Assembly: GCF_001982635.1 (NCBI RefSeq)
Contig: NZ_MKFI01000007.1
Coordinates: 566,501-630,500, forward strand
Direction: 5' to 3'
Source: Bradyrhizobium mercantei
Lineage (GTDB): Bacteria > Pseudomonadota > Alphaproteobacteria > Rhizobiales > Xanthobacteraceae
DNA: 64,000 nt
Below the pieces are notes generated by a model that worked only from the letters and a program-made list of their open reading frames with translations, had not been told where the DNA came from and searched no databases. Made by a program: the position numbers and the translations under genes. Below are positions 63,357 to 64,000 of this stretch, one piece after another. How positions within the stretch are numbered: the stretch's first letter is position 1; each line of letters opens with the position of its first letter.

Positions 63357-63950
63357 TTATTCCGCGGCCTGGACCGCGGCGCGCATTTTCTGCAACCGCG
63401 GCTGAATAGTGCACGCCTCGTCCCAGCTCCTCATGCGCAACGACCTGGCGAATTTTCCGACGCCGTCCGTTTCTGCACAGAGCAGCGCCAACTCGATGAT
63501 TTCCTCTTCGGAGAAATGCTTCTTCAAGTCGTCATAGACTTCATCGCTATCGATAGCGTCGTCACTCGACTTGAACAGCGTTGCGAACCTGAGCGCCGCA
63601 CGTTCACGCTCGTCGAACAACGGACTGGTTTCGAAGTCGATGGTTGCCATCAGCTTCTCTTCGGTCAGGCCGCTCTCGTAAGCAATGCGGGCCTTGACGC
63701 TCGAGCAGTAACTGCAGCCGTGTTTCAAGGAAATGAGAACGCGGCACATTTCCTTGAGCGCAACGGGGACGATGCCACCGTTGAGCAATTCATTCCATTG
63801 CCGCAGCCAATTTCGTCCCGCCTCGGATCGCGCGTAGATTTGTGCGCAAAGTGGATCCGGGGCACCGTTGTGCTGAGCGCTTTGAATAAGCAATCGCTGG
63901 GTGCCAGTCGCCTCCTCCATTGTGAGAGGGCGAAGTCGCGGTTCAGACAT
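63357..63950 (-). CDS. AhpD-like/carboxymuconolactone decarboxylase-family protein
   Basis: 197 aa. CSYCSSVKARIAYESG carries the two Cys (CxxC) typical of the AhpD active site, and the flanking VALKEMCRVLISLKHG is the usual helix. In AhpD the CxxC pair is redox active with a nearby His; that His is not in its usual place here (K in SSVKAR). It opens the operon with NmrA- and GST-type genes. ATG at 63950; GGAG lies upstream near 63960. Confidence 0.85.
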   Translation of the reverse strand: MSEPRLRPLTMEEATGTQRLLIQSAQHNGAPDPLCAQIYARSEAGRNWLRQWNELLNGGIVPVALKEMCRVLISLKHGCSYCSSVKARIAYESGLTEEKLMATIDFETSPLFDERERAALRFATLFKSSDDAIDSDEVYDDLKKHFSEEEIIELALLCAETDGVGKFARSLRMRSWDEACTIQPRLQKMRAAVQAAE

Positions 63951-64000
63951 GATCGTCTCCTCGGTTAGATTTATTCACCTCCTATACATTTGGTCAGATC

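Overview
The window looks like chromosome from a high-GC alphaproteobacterium of the Rhizobiales, most likely Bradyrhizobium or a close relative. This is inferred from protein style, the dispersed inverted repeat near 25.2 kb, the GGAG-type ribosome binding sites and frequent GTG/TTG starts. No species-level marker (rRNA, tRNA) was recognised.

Two regions differ in character. From 1 to about 28.0 kb the DNA is uniformly GC-rich, densely coding and mostly housekeeping-like. It holds the end of a methionyl-tRNA synthetase, a quinone oxidoreductase, two cyclic-di-GMP proteins, a DEAD-box helicase, a four-gene unit (PaaK/CapK-like ligase, ABC-2 permease, ABC ATPase, GNAT), a HAD dehalogenase, a CGNR regulator divergent from a hydrolase/TMEM175/hydrolase/SDR run, a sorbosone-dehydrogenase-like protein, UDP-galactopyranose mutase, a CgeB-like glycosyltransferase, a caspase-fold protein and small proteins.

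From about 28.3 kb to the end the composition is more AT-rich and uneven. Intergenic gaps reach 0.9 kb, broken genes appear, and regulators are many (2 LysR, 2 AraC, 2 TetR, one unusual fusion). This looks like an accessory catabolic island. Its core is two modules built on FADH2-dependent aromatic monooxygenases of the HpaB family. Module 1 (28.9-32.8 kb) has flavin reductase, SnoaL-like protein, monooxygenase, a wrecked maleylacetate reductase and a hydroxyquinol-type intradiol dioxygenase, with a divergent LysR. Module 2 (57.5-60.5 kb) has flavin reductase, monooxygenase and a FAD-synthetase-like protein. A glutathionyl-hydroquinone reductase, an NmrA-like protein and an AhpD-like protein (61.3-64 kb) fit the same theme: hydroxylation of substituted phenols, quinone/hydroquinone handling and ring cleavage.

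Between the modules lie AraC-linked stress genes (catalase-like, SDR, MBL, NmrA, cupin) with repeated AraC-type promoter modules, an EmrAB-like efflux pair next to a TetR gene, an M24-fold protein paired with a CobW GTPase, a winged-helix/solute-binding-protein fusion and a class III nucleotide cyclase.

The points most worth following are: the M24-CobW pair, with a metal ligand replaced by Cys; the wHTH-SBP fusion regulator; the internally deleted maleylacetate reductase; two TetR paralogues sharing one operator; the duplicated 31-bp palindrome at the CGNR promoter; the repeated AraC-type promoter modules; and several enzymes that have lost catalytic residues.
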